Positions 34,912 through 43,463 of a stretch of 60,263 nt of DNA are shown here, in pieces (the stretch's first letter is position 1; every line of letters starts with the position of its first letter). The notes beneath the pieces are model-generated. The model ran no database searches and was not told where the DNA came from. It worked only from the letters and a program-made list of their open reading frames with translations. Source of the stretch: Clostridia bacterium (lineage in GTDB: Bacteria; Bacillota; DTU086). The position numbers and the translations under genes are program-made. Location: contig JAAYIF010000008.1 of NCBI GenBank assembly GCA_012523575.1, forward strand, positions 1 to 60,263, written 5' to 3'.

Positions 34912-35421
34912 TTAAAGCTTCTTCATCTTTTTACCCAAAATTCTTAAAAATACCGAGCCATCGCAGGTATCAAAAATCATGGTGCGGCCGTGGTTTCCTC
35001 CCACGTCTTTGGCCACAAGCCTTATCCCCATCTTTTTCAAAACTTCAATGGTTTTATCCACGTTGCGTTTTCCGATGTTTCCTATAACCTTGCTGTCTGC
35101 TGAGGTAAACATCTGGGCGCCGCCGGCAATTTTGGCTATTAAACCCTTCTTTCTGGCTCCCATGCCAATCATTTCTTCATACACGATGGGTATGGCCGTA
35201 TCAGCAAACTTGCCTAAATTTTCATTCCTTTTAAACTGGGTGCTGTCAGGGAGCATAATATGACACAGTCCTCCTATTTTACTTGAAGGATCATAGAGAG
35301 CCACCCCTACGCAGGACCCCAATCCCAAAGTAATGAGTTTATTGGGCGCCTCGGTTGTTTTCCATTGGGCAATTCCTACTTTGTACTCTTTAACGTCCAA
35401 ATTTGACTCTTCAACACACAT
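34912..35421 (-). CDS. cheD: Chemoreceptor glutamine deamidase CheD
   Basis: Deamidates receptor glutamines and, bound to CheC, stimulates CheY-P hydrolysis. Catalytic C37 in TLGLGSCVGVALYD and H54 in GGLCHIMLPDS, with the downstream IAGGAQMF and KDVGGNHGRTMIFDT blocks. 169 residues, normal size. Its presence next to cheC supports a CheC-CheD adaptation loop as in B. subtilis and Thermotoga. Confidence 0.95.
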   Translation of the reverse strand: MCVEESNLDVKEYKVGIAQWKTTEAPNKLITLGLGSCVGVALYDPSSKIGGLCHIMLPDSTQFKRNENLGKFADTAIPIVYEEMIGMGARKKGLIAKIAGGAQMFTSADSKVIGNIGKRNVDKTIEVLKKMGIRLVAKDVGGNHGRTMIFDTCDGSVFLRILGKKMKKL

Positions 35422-35460
35422 CTATTTACCTCCAATGGATTTAATAAAATCATTTTCCTG

Positions 35461-36228
35461 CTATACCCTGATATTGTTCGCAATATACCACATCTCGTCA
35501 AAGGTATGTATGAGCTTTGCATTGAGCTGAAGGGAACGCTGAGACAGGATCATCTCAGCCACTTCTTCCCCCAGATCCACATTTGACTGCTCAAGAAAAC
35601 CCTGCTTTATCACCCCTAAACCATCGGACCCCGGCGTGCCTTGGACTGGGGCACCGCTGGCTTCCGTCGGTGAATATAACCCTCTGCCTAAAGAATTCAA
35701 CCCGCTGGGATTAGGCACGACAAAAACGGAAAAGCTTCCTATTTCCTCCCTCGTACCATCTTCATAGGTTACAATTATCTCACCGGTATCCTTTACCGTA
35801 ATCCTTTCCCAGTTCTCGGGCATCTGTACGTAGGGGTAAACCCTTAGGCCGGTGCCTGTTACCAAATATCCCTCTACGTCAATACCAAAGCTGCCGTCCC
35901 GGGTATAGGCAATTTCCCCATTGGGAAGCTCCACCCCAAAAAAACCCTTCCCATAAACGGCCAAATCAAAATCCCTTCCCGTCTCCGTCAAAGGGCCCTG
36001 CCGGAGGTCCTTCTTGGTTTCCGAAACCCTCACTCCGCTTCCGGAAAAAACATTTTCTCCCACCGGCATGCCCGGTTTCTCAATCTCCTGGTATAAAAGA
36101 TCTTCAAATACCACGGAGCTTTTCTTAAAACCCGTGGAATTAATATTGGCAATATTGTTGCTTACGGTATCCATGCGGATGCTCTGAGCCCTAAGGCCCG
36201 AGGAAGCATTCTTTAAGCTTTCAATCAT
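35461..36228 (-). CDS. flgG: Flagellar rod/hook-basal-body protein, FlgG-like
   Basis: Axial structure protein with the N-terminal rod motif MDTVSNNIANINSTGFKKSSV, a central FlgE/F/G domain with GRDFDLAVYGKGFFGVEL and a C-terminal helix with EQSNVDLGEEVAEMILSQRS. 255 residues. It follows a closely related paralogue by 13 bases; the pair corresponds to the FlhO-FlhP (FlgF/FlgG) pair of Bacillus. Assignment of which is distal rod FlgG is by similarity of its first 40 residues and is tentative. Confidence 0.8.
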   Translation of the reverse strand: MIESLKNASSGLRAQSIRMDTVSNNIANINSTGFKKSSVVFEDLLYQEIEKPGMPVGENVFSGSGVRVSETKKDLRQGPLTETGRDFDLAVYGKGFFGVELPNGEIAYTRDGSFGIDVEGYLVTGTGLRVYPYVQMPENWERITVKDTGEIIVTYEDGTREEIGSFSVFVVPNPSGLNSLGRGLYSPTEASGAPVQGTPGSDGLGVIKQGFLEQSNVDLGEEVAEMILSQRSLQLNAKLIHTFDEMWYIANNIRV

Positions 36229-36241
36229 CGGCCCTCACCCC

Positions 36242-36997
36242 CTATCTCAAACTACCGATATCCCTGACCGCCTGCTCTAAAATGCGATCATAGGTCTGAA
36301 CAGTCCTCTGGTTGGCCTCATAAATGCGCATCATCATTATTAAATCCGTCATTTCCTGGGCAATGTCCACATTGGACATTTCCAAATACCCCTGCCTTAT
36401 GCTGTACTGGGGCTGAACAGGCTGGACATCATCGGGAGCCACAAAGGTATTTTCCCCTGCCTTGGTCAGCACCGCCCTGTTGGCAAAGTCTACAACCAAA
36501 AGGCGGTCCACTACCTGCCCGTTTTCATAAACGGTGCCGTCATCGGCAATGGATACCCCGTCCTCATCATTCAAAGCAATTAATCCGTTTTCCCCCATCA
36601 CCCTTAGGCCGTTTCCCGTTACCAGATAGCCCTCTGCGTCAATTTTAAAAGATCCGTTTCTGGTAAGCCTTATCCCTTCCTCATGCTGAACCACAAAAAA
36701 GCCATCACCCACAATGGCCACGTCAAGGGGCCTGCCCGTGGATTTCAGCTCTCCCTGATTAAAGGAAGTAACCACCCCTTGAACCTGGGTACCCCTTGAA
36801 GTATATCCCACAGCCGATGTCTGGGTTTTTTCTTCCTCCACTATGTAGTGAAGAAGCACCCTCTGAAAAGGACTCATCACCGCCGTATCCTTTTTATAAC
36901 CCGGCGCTTCTATATTGGTAATGTTGTTTGCAATGGTATCCCCATTGATCTGCTGGGCCAACATTCCCGAAGCAGCATAATATATTCCCCTGAGCAC
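36242..36997 (-). CDS. flgF: Flagellar rod/hook-basal-body protein, FlgF-like
   Basis: Paralogue of the downstream gene. N-terminal MLRGIYYAASGMLAQQ, GDTIANNITNIEAPGYKKDT, middle STGRPLDVAIVGDGFFVVQ, and C-terminal MSNVDIAQEMTDLIMMMRIY. 251 residues. Axial rod component exported by the flagellar type III apparatus. Symbol chosen from gene order (first of the FlgF/G-like pair) and could be swapped with its neighbour. Abuts the upstream MltG-like gene. Confidence 0.75.
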   Translation of the reverse strand: MLRGIYYAASGMLAQQINGDTIANNITNIEAPGYKKDTAVMSPFQRVLLHYIVEEEKTQTSAVGYTSRGTQVQGVVTSFNQGELKSTGRPLDVAIVGDGFFVVQHEEGIRLTRNGSFKIDAEGYLVTGNGLRVMGENGLIALNDEDGVSIADDGTVYENGQVVDRLLVVDFANRAVLTKAGENTFVAPDDVQPVQPQYSIRQGYLEMSNVDIAQEMTDLIMMMRIYEANQRTVQTYDRILEQAVRDIGSLR

Positions 36998-37483
36998 TCA
37001 GTTGCCCCCCTTTCCACCGCCCGTCAGAGCGGTTATAACCTTTAAAATATCCTCTCCCCGCTTAAAGGTATATGTACCCGTCCTCAGCTTATTGCTAAGG
37101 CCCATTTTCTGCATTAAAACCACAAAACTGTCTTTATTCTCAATGACTCCCTCCCTCACCAGGAGATCTCCCACCTCACTTAAAGTGAGTCCGGGTTCAA
37201 TTTTAATGGTTATTAACTGGGGTTTTTGCTTCTCATTTTCTTTACTCACCGGAGCATCCTTATCCACAGACTTCTCTTTCCCTTCACTGCCGTCATTATC
37301 TGTGTCTTTACTTTCGTATAAAACCACTTCCTCTCTGTATACCATCCCTAAATCCCTTGCCATTTCCTCTATTTGCATTTTTGAAGGTTTATGGGGATAT
37401 GCCGCCAGTAGAAAACCGGCAATGAGAAAACCCACCCCCATTCCAAAGAGAAAAACCGCATAAACATTAGCAAACTTTTTCAC
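36998..37483 (-). CDS. Membrane protein with MltG-type LysM-like domain only
   Basis: 161 residues: one N-terminal membrane segment (FLFGMGVGFLIAGFLLAAY), a charged linker of about 50 residues, and a C-terminal domain (residues about 90-155) resembling the LysM-like subdomain of endolytic transglycosylase MltG: ITIKIEPGLTLSEVGDLLV and KLRTGTYTFKRGEDILKVI. The catalytic domain of MltG with its glutamate is entirely absent. A peptidoglycan-recognition role, for instance rod passage through the wall, is inference. Its start overlaps the stop of the upstream gene by four bases, so it is an integral part of the flagellar operon. Confidence 0.65.
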   Translation of the reverse strand: MKKFANVYAVFLFGMGVGFLIAGFLLAAYPHKPSKMQIEEMARDLGMVYREEVVLYESKDTDNDGSEGKEKSVDKDAPVSKENEKQKPQLITIKIEPGLTLSEVGDLLVREGVIENKDSFVVLMQKMGLSNKLRTGTYTFKRGEDILKVITALTGGGKGGN

Positions 37484-37935
37484 CTTTTCAAATTTAAAAT
37501 TAATTCTACTTCACCCTTTCCCCTTCCAAACTCCTCTGCTATTTCATCGATGGTTTTCCCCATTTCATAGGCCATGCGTATTTTTTGAAAGTCATCGGCC
37601 TCAGCTTCCTTTACGTACTCCTCAAACTTCCTCTGCGAATCCTGTTTTTCTCCCTTTTCTCCAAAGTTATCCAGTTTCCTTTCAATCTTTGACAAACTTA
37701 CCGTTAAATTATTAATTTTTTCGTTAAGGGCTGGGGTAAGGTTTTCCTTATAGGCAGGGTAACCGGACTGTTCCATGAGCGAAACCTTATTTTCCAGCTC
37801 ATCCAGACGCTCCTCAAGTTTCATCAGCAATTTCCCAAAACCAAAAACGTCTTCCCTATCCCTAAGCTGTCCCACTGCATTTCTCCCTGTAATCAAAATA
37901 AGAAGGATTCCTAGCAGCATTAGAAAATATGCCAT
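37480..37935 (-). CDS. Membrane-anchored coiled-coil protein (DUF6115-like)
   Basis: 151 residues: a single N-terminal membrane segment (YFLMLLGILLILITG), a coiled coil (KLLMKLEERLDELENKVSL and onward to about residue 80), a polar stretch and a short helix-turn-helix-like end (IRMAYEMGKTIDEIAEEFG). This layout is common for an unnamed gene next to sigD in Clostridia and Bacilli flagellar operons. Function is unknown. It overlaps the next gene by four bases and follows sigD by 26. Confidence 0.6.
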   Translation of the reverse strand: MAYFLMLLGILLILITGRNAVGQLRDREDVFGFGKLLMKLEERLDELENKVSLMEQSGYPAYKENLTPALNEKINNLTVSLSKIERKLDNFGEKGEKQDSQRKFEEYVKEAEADDFQKIRMAYEMGKTIDEIAEEFGRGKGEVELILNLKR

Positions 37936-37961
37936 ATTTCAACAACTCCATTCAGCCATGG

Positions 37962-38717
37962 TTAAATGTATTTTTCCAACGCTTCCCGCAACTTAAGAAT
38001 GGCCCTTGCGTGAAGCTGGCTTACCCTGGATTCAGAAACTCCCAGTATACTGCCTATCTCCCGAAGGGTTAGCCCTTCAAAATAGTAAAGGGAAATCACC
38101 ATTCTGTCCTTTTCCGGAAGATCCTCCACCGCCTGAGCCAGGGAAGTCCGCAGTTCCTCTTCCACCAGCTCGGACAGGGGATTGGAGCTATGGGAGTCCA
38201 TAAGGGTTTCCCCCACGGTAATGCCCTCTTCCCTTCCTAGCAGGAAATCCTCAAGGGAGATCACCGCCATTTTATTAATTTCCGCCAGCAGTGAATGGAC
38301 CTCTTCCACATCAATGCCCATTTCCTCCGCTATCATGCTATCGGAAACCCCTTCCCTTTCTTCCGCCTCAAGCTTCCACAGCACCTTCTGAAGCTCTTTA
38401 AGCTTAGAAGCCACGGAACGGGGAGCCCACTGCCCCTTCCTTAGGGCATCCACTATGGATCCTCTGATCCTCTGAGCTGCATAGGTTTCAAACTTAACCC
38501 CCTTTTTAGGGTCAAATTTTTTCACAGCCTCCATAAGGCCGAATATGCCGCAGCTTATGAGATCCTCCCGATCCATATGATTGGGAAGCTTAAAGTTAAG
38601 CCTTCCCGCTATGTGCCTCACCAGGGGCAGATAAGACTCCACAAGGTCCTGAAAGGCTCCCTCGCTCTTATTCCTCAGGTATTCCCTCCAGAGCTCTTCC
38701 CTGTTTTTAAACAGCAT
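37962..38717 (-). CDS. sigD: Flagellar sigma factor SigD/FliA (sigma-28)
   Basis: Sigma-70-family factor for late flagellar genes. Region 2 with HMDREDLISCGIFGLMEAVK and RIRGSIVDALRKGQW, region 3 with SDSMIAEEMGIDVEEV, region 4 helix-turn-helix LTLREIGSILGVSESRVSQL. 251 residues, as expected. Its gene is embedded in the early operon, so class III genes such as flagellin follow only when the operon is read through. Its ATG overlaps the pilZ gene stop by one base. No FlgM gene is in the window. Confidence 0.95.
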   Translation of the reverse strand: MLFKNREELWREYLRNKSEGAFQDLVESYLPLVRHIAGRLNFKLPNHMDREDLISCGIFGLMEAVKKFDPKKGVKFETYAAQRIRGSIVDALRKGQWAPRSVASKLKELQKVLWKLEAEEREGVSDSMIAEEMGIDVEEVHSLLAEINKMAVISLEDFLLGREEGITVGETLMDSHSSNPLSELVEEELRTSLAQAVEDLPEKDRMVISLYYFEGLTLREIGSILGVSESRVSQLHARAILKLREALEKYI

Positions 38718-39406
38718 TAACTTTCCACCTCAAGGCGTCTCTGCTCAATGAGCTTTCTGAACACAAAAGCTATGATCAGATCCCTCTGGGTTTCGGAAAT
38801 ATCCTCAAAGGCAACGCCCAATGACCATTTATTCTTACCGCCAAAGATCTGTTCCCTTCTCACCACCCTGGCCTTGGCAGCGATTTCAATATCCCTCTTT
38901 TTTAAGTCGCTGATCTTGAATTTTAAGTAAAGCCTCTGTTTAACCTCAAGAGGCTTAGAAACCACCATCTGCATTCCTCCACCGCTTATATCCACCGTAT
39001 AGGCAGATTCAAATTTATCCCCTTTTTCATCACTGCTTTCTTCATTGTTCCCTTTTTCCTCAAGGACTTTGTACTTTACCGGAAGCTGAATTTTTATTCG
39101 TACATAATCCCTCATCTGCACCCTTTTTATATTTGAAGGAATGGAAAGCTTGTAAAGGAGAACCCTGTCCTTTTTTCTCCCAAGGACGGTGGAATTAAAG
39201 ACGTACTGGGCATCTTCCATAAACACCCTTGCATTAACGTAATCCCCAGGTTCCAAACTCATTTCCCTTCCCTGGTGAGAGGGCACATGGATGGCAATAT
39301 ATTCGTCCGTTACTTCCTGAATGGAAGTTTTAAAATACACCCTTTCCCCTTCCCGCTTAATATCCATTTTGGCATTGATCTTAAAAAGCTCAGAAGTAGA
39401 GACCAC
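38717..39406 (-). CDS. PilZ-domain protein, YcgR-like flagellar brake
   Basis: N-terminal YcgR-type domain (about residues 1-95) followed by a PilZ domain. The c-di-GMP-binding signatures are intact: the RxxxR motif in QMRDYVRIKI and the DxSxxG motif in VDISGGGMQMV. In Bacillus the related DgrA/YpfA slows motility by acting on the stator MotA; that role is inferred here. GTG start behind GGGGG. It lies between flhG and sigD. Together with the riboswitch ahead of flgB it gives two separate c-di-GMP inputs in this locus. Confidence 0.85.
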   Translation of the reverse strand: MVSTSELFKINAKMDIKREGERVYFKTSIQEVTDEYIAIHVPSHQGREMSLEPGDYVNARVFMEDAQYVFNSTVLGRKKDRVLLYKLSIPSNIKRVQMRDYVRIKIQLPVKYKVLEEKGNNEESSDEKGDKFESAYTVDISGGGMQMVVSKPLEVKQRLYLKFKISDLKKRDIEIAAKARVVRREQIFGGKNKWSLGVAFEDISETQRDLIIAFVFRKLIEQRRLEVES

Positions 39407-39424
39407 TAAAATTACCCCCTAAAA

Positions 39425-40279
39425 TTATCCAAAAAAGCGCAGAATTCTGGAAGCAAACCTCTCCTTTGCCAGATCGGTGTGCACTTTACCCATCATTAAA
39501 TTTTTAGCCACGTTCTTTATCTGATAGGATGCCCTCGCCCTGGGATACTGCAGCACAAAGGGCATCTGCTTCTTTACCGCCTTTCCCACACACTCATCAT
39601 CCAGCACATATCCCAGAACATTTATTTCTTTTTTTAGAAAATGCTTTGCAGCGGCGGTAATTCTTTCCGCCGTCTGCCTGGCCTCGGAAAAGCTGGTAGC
39701 CATATTAACCAGCAGGTGAATGCGCTCGTTCAAATTAAACTTCCACAAAACTTTGATTAAAGCGTAAGCATCCGCTATGGAAGTGGGTTCAGGGGTAACC
39801 ACCACGATAACTTCGCTGGCGGCACTGACAAAGGCCAGAACATTTCGGGAAATCCCCGCCCCCGTATCTATGAACAGAAAATCCTGCTTGCCCGTAAAAT
39901 TTCCAATACCTTCCTCAATAGCCTTTTTTTTCAATTTACTCAAAAACATCATTTCATCATAGCCCGAACCCCCGGGAATAAAATTTACCCCCGCAGGTCC
40001 CTTTATGGTGATTTCTTCAATCTTTTTTCTCCCGTTTAGCACGTCATACAGCGAATGCTTGGGGATAATTCCTAAAAGCACATCCACATTGGCCGTTCCC
40101 AAATCCGCATCCAGAAGGGCAACCTTTCTACCGGAAGAAGCAAGACAAATGGCGAGGTTCACTACCAGATTGGTTTTCCCCACCCCCCCTTTACCGCTGG
40201 TAACGGCTATAACCCTGGTGGGAGCTTTTAAATTCCTTCTATTTAATGCCCGTTCCCTTAGTTTAGCAGCCTGATCCAT
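39425..40279 (-). CDS. flhG: MinD-like ATPase FlhG (YlxH)
   Basis: ParA/MinD-family ATPase that with FlhF sets flagellar number and position. Deviant Walker A AVTSGKGGVGKTNLVVNLA near residue 27, Walker B region DLGTANVDVLLGI, and FIDTGAGISRNVLAF. An N-terminal DQAAKLRERAL segment contains the short DQAxxLR activator motif that stimulates the FlhF GTPase. Overlaps flhF by 17 bases. 284 residues, normal. Confidence 0.93.
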   Translation of the reverse strand: MDQAAKLRERALNRRNLKAPTRVIAVTSGKGGVGKTNLVVNLAICLASSGRKVALLDADLGTANVDVLLGIIPKHSLYDVLNGRKKIEEITIKGPAGVNFIPGGSGYDEMMFLSKLKKKAIEEGIGNFTGKQDFLFIDTGAGISRNVLAFVSAASEVIVVVTPEPTSIADAYALIKVLWKFNLNERIHLLVNMATSFSEARQTAERITAAAKHFLKKEINVLGYVLDDECVGKAVKKQMPFVLQYPRARASYQIKNVAKNLMMGKVHTDLAKERFASRILRFFG

Positions 40280-41336
40280 TTACCACACCACTTTTCAGAA
40301 TCATTTTTGCCAGCTTGTAGGGTTCGGCAGCTTCGATGTCGTCGGGAACACCTTGACCATTGGTAATATAGGCAACGGGTTTTTTAACCCTGTGCACCGT
40401 ATTGGCTATGGGGCCCAGATAATGGGTCTCATCCACTTTGGTAAAGATCAGCTGGGTATAGTTAAGCACCTGATATTCTGCCGTTATCCTTTCAAGATCC
40501 TTGGACTTGGTGGTGCAGCTGAGCACCAGGTATGTCTCCAGGTTATCAATGGCATCAAGAAAAGTCTTAAGCTCCGACAGCCTCATGCTGTTGAAAGGAG
40601 ACCTTCCCGCCGTATCTATGAGCACCACATCTTTATCCCGGTGCTTTTCCATCACCTGCTTCAGCTGCTGGGCAGTATACACAACATCAACATCAATGTT
40701 CAAAATATCGCCGTATATCTTCAACTGCTCCACAGCCCCAATCCGATAGGTGTCAATGGTAACCAGCCCCACCTTTTTGTTCTGAGCAAAGATGTAGTGG
40801 GCTGCAAGCTTTGCCAGGGTCGTGGTTTTCCCAACACCGGTGGGTCCCACAAAGGCAAACACCCTACCCTTTGGTTTTTCATCGGTTCGCTCAAAGATTT
40901 CCGCAAGTCGGGCGGTAAGGGCTTCCTGGATGATGTTTTCATTTTGGGGAAATTCTTCTCCAAAACTATCCGTAATGCCCTGTATAAGCTCGTCAATGAC
41001 CATGGAATTGAATTCCAGATCCTCCAGAACCTTTTTCCATTTGTTTATGGGCTTAGGGTTTGGTTCGCTGCTGCTGAGAAGTTTTCTCAGCATAAACTTC
41101 ACGTCGGTGAGCTCCTGCTTTAAACTGTCAATTTTTTTATGCTCATCAGCCCTATCCTGCTTCCCATCCTTCTCAAGGGCAGCGGTAACTTCAATCATCT
41201 TAACTCCCAGCAGACCCTTTAATCCTTCCGCCCGCACCCTTCTGCTGCTGATTATAATTGCGTCTTTCCCCAGATCCTGCTTAATCTTTTCATAGGCCTC
41301 GGGCATGCTTTTTACAAGGTACCTTTTGATTTTCAT
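40263..41336 (-). CDS. flhF: SRP-family GTPase FlhF
   Basis: SRP-like NG GTPase that directs flagellum placement. N-terminal basic B domain (KRYLVKSMPEAYEKIKQDLG), N domain, and G domain with G1 FVGPTGVGKTTTLAKLAA, DTYRIGAVEQLKIY, DTAGRSPFNS and TKVDETHYLG. 357 residues. Overlaps flhG downstream and flhA upstream by four bases. Confidence 0.95.
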   Translation of the reverse strand: MKIKRYLVKSMPEAYEKIKQDLGKDAIIISSRRVRAEGLKGLLGVKMIEVTAALEKDGKQDRADEHKKIDSLKQELTDVKFMLRKLLSSSEPNPKPINKWKKVLEDLEFNSMVIDELIQGITDSFGEEFPQNENIIQEALTARLAEIFERTDEKPKGRVFAFVGPTGVGKTTTLAKLAAHYIFAQNKKVGLVTIDTYRIGAVEQLKIYGDILNIDVDVVYTAQQLKQVMEKHRDKDVVLIDTAGRSPFNSMRLSELKTFLDAIDNLETYLVLSCTTKSKDLERITAEYQVLNYTQLIFTKVDETHYLGPIANTVHRVKKPVAYITNGQGVPDDIEAAEPYKLAKMILKSGVVNGSGC

Positions 41337-43402
41337 TCAAGAGTCACCTTCCCCAGTGTCTCAATCTCCAGTTCAGGGGCCAGTTCATTGTACGAAACCA
41401 CTGCTGCTTCCGGAATAAAACGTTCAAGAAACCTCTTGAAAGGGAGTCTCACCTTAGGGGAACACAGTATTACCGGATGCTCTCCCATATTAACGACACT
41501 GCTCACCTGGCTGCTTATGCTCTGCACCAGCTTCTCAGCTGTTTCCTGATCCAGAGCCGGATATGCCCCCTCCTGTGTTCGGCGCAGAGAACTTTCAATT
41601 ACTTCCTCCACCCTTGGATCCAGCATGATGACCTTAATCCTACCGTTCCTGCTGTATAGATTGCTGATGGTGCGATAAAGGGCCTGCCTTACCAGTCCTG
41701 TGAGCTGATCAATGTCCGTGGTGACGGGGGCACTGTCCGCCAGCACTTCCAAAATGGTTGCCAAATCCCTTATCGGTACCTGCTCCCTAAGGAGATTCTG
41801 CAGAACTTTTTGAACCTGTCCGTAGGACATAAGATCAGGAATAAGCTCCTCCACCACCGCCGGGTTCGTCTCCTTGACCGTTTCAATGAGTTCCTTGGTT
41901 TCCTGCCTTCCCAAAAGCTCATGGGCATATTTTTTAATAAATGTTGAAAGATGGGTTATCAACACCGTTGAGGCGTCCACCACCGTAAACCCTTTAAATT
42001 CCAGCTCCTCCTTAACGTCCTCCGTGACCCACCATGCGGAAAGACCAAAGGTGGGTTCCTTGGTGGGTATACCCGGCACCTCCTCATCTTGGGCCATGGG
42101 GTTCATTGCCAGATAGTGATCGGGCATTATTTCACCCCTTTCAATTTCCACACCCCTGATCTTAAAGACATAAGCATTCCTATCCAGCTCCAAATTGTCC
42201 CTTATGCGTATAGGCCGTACATAAAGCCCCAGCTCCAGAACCGTCTGCCGCCTGACAGCGGCAAGGCGGTCCAGTAGATCCCCTCCCTTTTCCTCATCGG
42301 TGAGGGGAACCAGGTTGTAGCCGATTTCTATCTCCAGGGGATCCAGCTTCATCATCCCCAGCACATTTTCAGGCTGGCGCTCCCTGGACTTAATTTCCCT
42401 GGCTTTGGCAATCTGTTCCCTTCTTGCCGCCTCCTTAGCTTCTTTAAAAAGGATATAGGAAACATAGCCCGTAACCCCGGAGAGCACCCAGAAGGGAAAG
42501 GTGGGAATAGCCGGTATTAGCCCGATAACAAAAAGGGCGCCGCTGGCCAGGGCCAAAACCCTGGGGTATCTGGTAAGCTGCTCCGATATATCCCTTCCCA
42601 GGTTCTCACCGCTTCCGGCTCTGGTAACCAAAATGCCCGCCCCTGTGGAAACCAAAAGCGCGGGTATCTGGGAAACCAGGCCGTCCCCCACTGACAATAT
42701 GGTAAACCTCTGGAGGGATTCCGTTAAAGACAACCCCATTTGCCAGATCCCTATCACAAAGCCGCCCAGTATGTTAACCAGGGTTATCACAATACCTGCT
42801 ATGGCATCCCCTCTCACAAATTTGCTGGCACCGTCCATGGCCCCATAAAAGTCCGCTTCCCGTTGAAGTTCCTTCCTTCTTTCCCTTGCCTCCTGCTCCG
42901 TGATAATCCCTGCATTGAGATCAGCGTCTATGCTCATCTGTTTTCCGGGCATGGCGTCCAGGGTAAACCTTGCCGCAACCTCAGCAACCCTTCCTGCACC
43001 GTTGGTGATCACCACAAACTGTATAACCGTTATGATAATAAATATTATCATTCCCACCACATAGTTGCCCCCAATTACGAAGCTTCCAAAGGCGGCAATT
43101 ATATACCCTGCAGAACCCTGGCTCAATATGAGCCTTGTGGAAGCAACGTTTAAGGCCAGCCTATAAAGAGTTACCACCAGCAGCAGCGAAGGAAAAACGG
43201 AAAAATGCAATGCACTGGGGGTAAACATGGTAGTAAGGAGAATTATAATGCTCACCGTAATGCTGATGGTAAGGAGGATATCGAGAACAAAGGGATCTAC
43301 GGGTACAACGATTATTATCACAATCCCCAGAATAAGAGCTGCTATTGCGAGATCATTATGTTTAGCTGCATTCTTTATATATGTCATTACCGAAGGCGCC
43401 AT
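41333..43402 (-). CDS. flhA: Flagellar export gate protein FlhA
   Basis: Large subunit of the type III export gate. Eight membrane segments in the first 320 residues, the conserved FHIPEP-type region (ITEQEARERRKELQREADFYG, GAMDGASKFVRGDAIAG), then a soluble C-terminal domain that docks substrates and chaperones (VTEDVKEELEFKGFTVVD; ILCSPKVRLPFKRFLERF). 689 residues. 61 bases after flhB; overlaps flhF by four. Confidence 0.96.
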   Translation of the reverse strand: MAPSVMTYIKNAAKHNDLAIAALILGIVIIIVVPVDPFVLDILLTISITVSIIILLTTMFTPSALHFSVFPSLLLVVTLYRLALNVASTRLILSQGSAGYIIAAFGSFVIGGNYVVGMIIFIIITVIQFVVITNGAGRVAEVAARFTLDAMPGKQMSIDADLNAGIITEQEARERRKELQREADFYGAMDGASKFVRGDAIAGIVITLVNILGGFVIGIWQMGLSLTESLQRFTILSVGDGLVSQIPALLVSTGAGILVTRAGSGENLGRDISEQLTRYPRVLALASGALFVIGLIPAIPTFPFWVLSGVTGYVSYILFKEAKEAARREQIAKAREIKSRERQPENVLGMMKLDPLEIEIGYNLVPLTDEEKGGDLLDRLAAVRRQTVLELGLYVRPIRIRDNLELDRNAYVFKIRGVEIERGEIMPDHYLAMNPMAQDEEVPGIPTKEPTFGLSAWWVTEDVKEELEFKGFTVVDASTVLITHLSTFIKKYAHELLGRQETKELIETVKETNPAVVEELIPDLMSYGQVQKVLQNLLREQVPIRDLATILEVLADSAPVTTDIDQLTGLVRQALYRTISNLYSRNGRIKVIMLDPRVEEVIESSLRRTQEGAYPALDQETAEKLVQSISSQVSSVVNMGEHPVILCSPKVRLPFKRFLERFIPEAAVVSYNELAPELEIETLGKVTLE

Positions 43403-43463
43403 ATTTTAATCCCTCACTCTATGCCAGTTTTTCAAGTCAAATCATTTTTGTATATTTTGGACC

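Noticed and set aside
40353-41123. 256-codon plus-strand frame opposite flhF
   Set aside because: The minus strand carries the complete FlhF GTPase motifs; this is a shadow.
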